Of a stretch of 64,000 nt of DNA, positions 63,537 through 64,000 are shown piece after piece. The notes under the pieces are model-generated. The model was not told the origin of the DNA. It made no database searches and saw nothing but the letters and a program-made list of their open reading frames with translations. The stretch covers positions 1 through 64,000 of the forward strand of contig NZ_JABBGB010000001.1 in assembly GCF_012927185.1 (NCBI RefSeq), given 5' to 3'. Each line of letters begins with the position of its first letter. The stretch's first letter is position 1. Origin of the DNA: Pseudoflavitalea sp. G-6-1-2 (GTDB taxonomy: Bacteria; Bacteroidota; Bacteroidia; Chitinophagales; Chitinophagaceae). The position numbers and the translations under genes were made by a program.

Positions 63537-64000
63537 ATATGATTGTACCAGAATAATTAATGTTCCAAAGTACAAAATTTTCCCGCAACCGGTTGGCAGA
63601 AAGAAAACTTACCGGGCAATCACTGCAGAATGTCAATAAAGGTTGTTGAGTAATTTCCTGAACAAGAGTAAATAACTGATCCTTTATTTGTTATAAAAAA
63701 GAACATATAACAATTATGTATAGGTGCATTTTTTTATTTCCATTCAATGACGGGACCGTTGATTTTTTTGTTTGCAGAAACAACTATTGATTTGCTAAGA
63801 GTTACTACCTAAATTTCAGAATACGATCTGTGTATTTTTTTCCACACTTTATTTTTTCGACGAAACCCGCACCTGCATTCACTTCCACCAACTCCTAAAC
63901 AACTATGTATGATCTGTTTAGATTGAATTGTTTTTGCATTAAGGAAAGCGTTCATGTAAATATATGATGAGGTAACAGTGCAACACATGCGAATTTCATT
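63537..64000. other. Right-edge intergenic region, no gene
   Basis: A 464-bp AT-rich stretch without a supported gene. It contains an 8-bp inverted repeat TTGTTATA (63688-63695) / TATAACAA (63706-63713) with a 10-nt spacer. An ATG at 63987 could begin a plus-strand gene beyond the window, but too little is visible to call it. Confidence 0.4.

Noticed and set aside
1-64000. tRNA, rRNA or insertion-sequence features
   Set aside because: Reading both strands by eye showed no cloverleaf-like sequence, ribosomal RNA segment, transposase or terminal inverted repeats with target duplications.

Overview
The window looks like chromosome of a Bacteroidota bacterium, most probably in or near Chitinophagaceae. 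The grounds are four SusC/SusD pairs, ECF sigma/FecR pairs, SusC receptors with an N-terminal STN domain, a PorV protein with a type IX secretion (T9SS) substrate, fused GldF-GldG proteins, TAnnTTTG-type promoter elements and moderate GC. I saw no tRNA, rRNA, insertion sequence, prophage or CRISPR array.

Layout. (1) 1-14731, minus strand: ECF sigma, FecR, STN-type SusC, SusD, a lipoprotein resembling SusCD-linked metallohydrolases but without HExxH, a second sigma factor with a C-terminal membrane segment, an ABC ATPase, two tandem GldF-GldG fusion proteins, and the first 37 codons of a probable MutS-family gene. (2) 15241-25960: mixed single genes: a Bacteroidota protein of unknown function, SRPBCC protein, class C serine hydrolase, small membrane protein, S9D glutamyl-peptidase-like enzyme, secreted unknown protein, DUF4272 protein, small secreted protein, RidA-like protein and Crp/Fnr regulator. 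(3) 26268-32922, plus strand: a SusC/SusD pair without sigma/FecR, a small secreted protein and a DoxX-like membrane protein. (4) 32995-46211, minus strand: CotH-kinase lipoprotein, then a 1696-residue T9SS-secreted M43 metalloprotease with six repeated beta-sandwich modules, then PorV, SusC and SusD. (5) 46364-52100: AraC regulator and a complete four-enzyme trans-4-hydroxyproline operon. (6) 52516-62285, plus strand: ECF sigma, FecR, STN-type SusC, SusD and a large zinc metalloprotease. (7) 62411-64000: small lipoprotein, NTF2-like protein and a gene-free edge.

How the parts may work together (inference): much of the window fits capture and breakdown of protein. A giant secreted protease, outer-membrane SusCD importers each linked to a peptidase or peptidase-like protein, an S9 peptidase, and a pathway taking 4-hydroxyproline to 2-oxoglutarate would together suit growth on collagen or plant hydroxyproline-rich glycoproteins. 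Two importers carry their own STN/FecR/sigma surface-signalling circuits. Family assignments rest on motifs read by eye; no database search was run.
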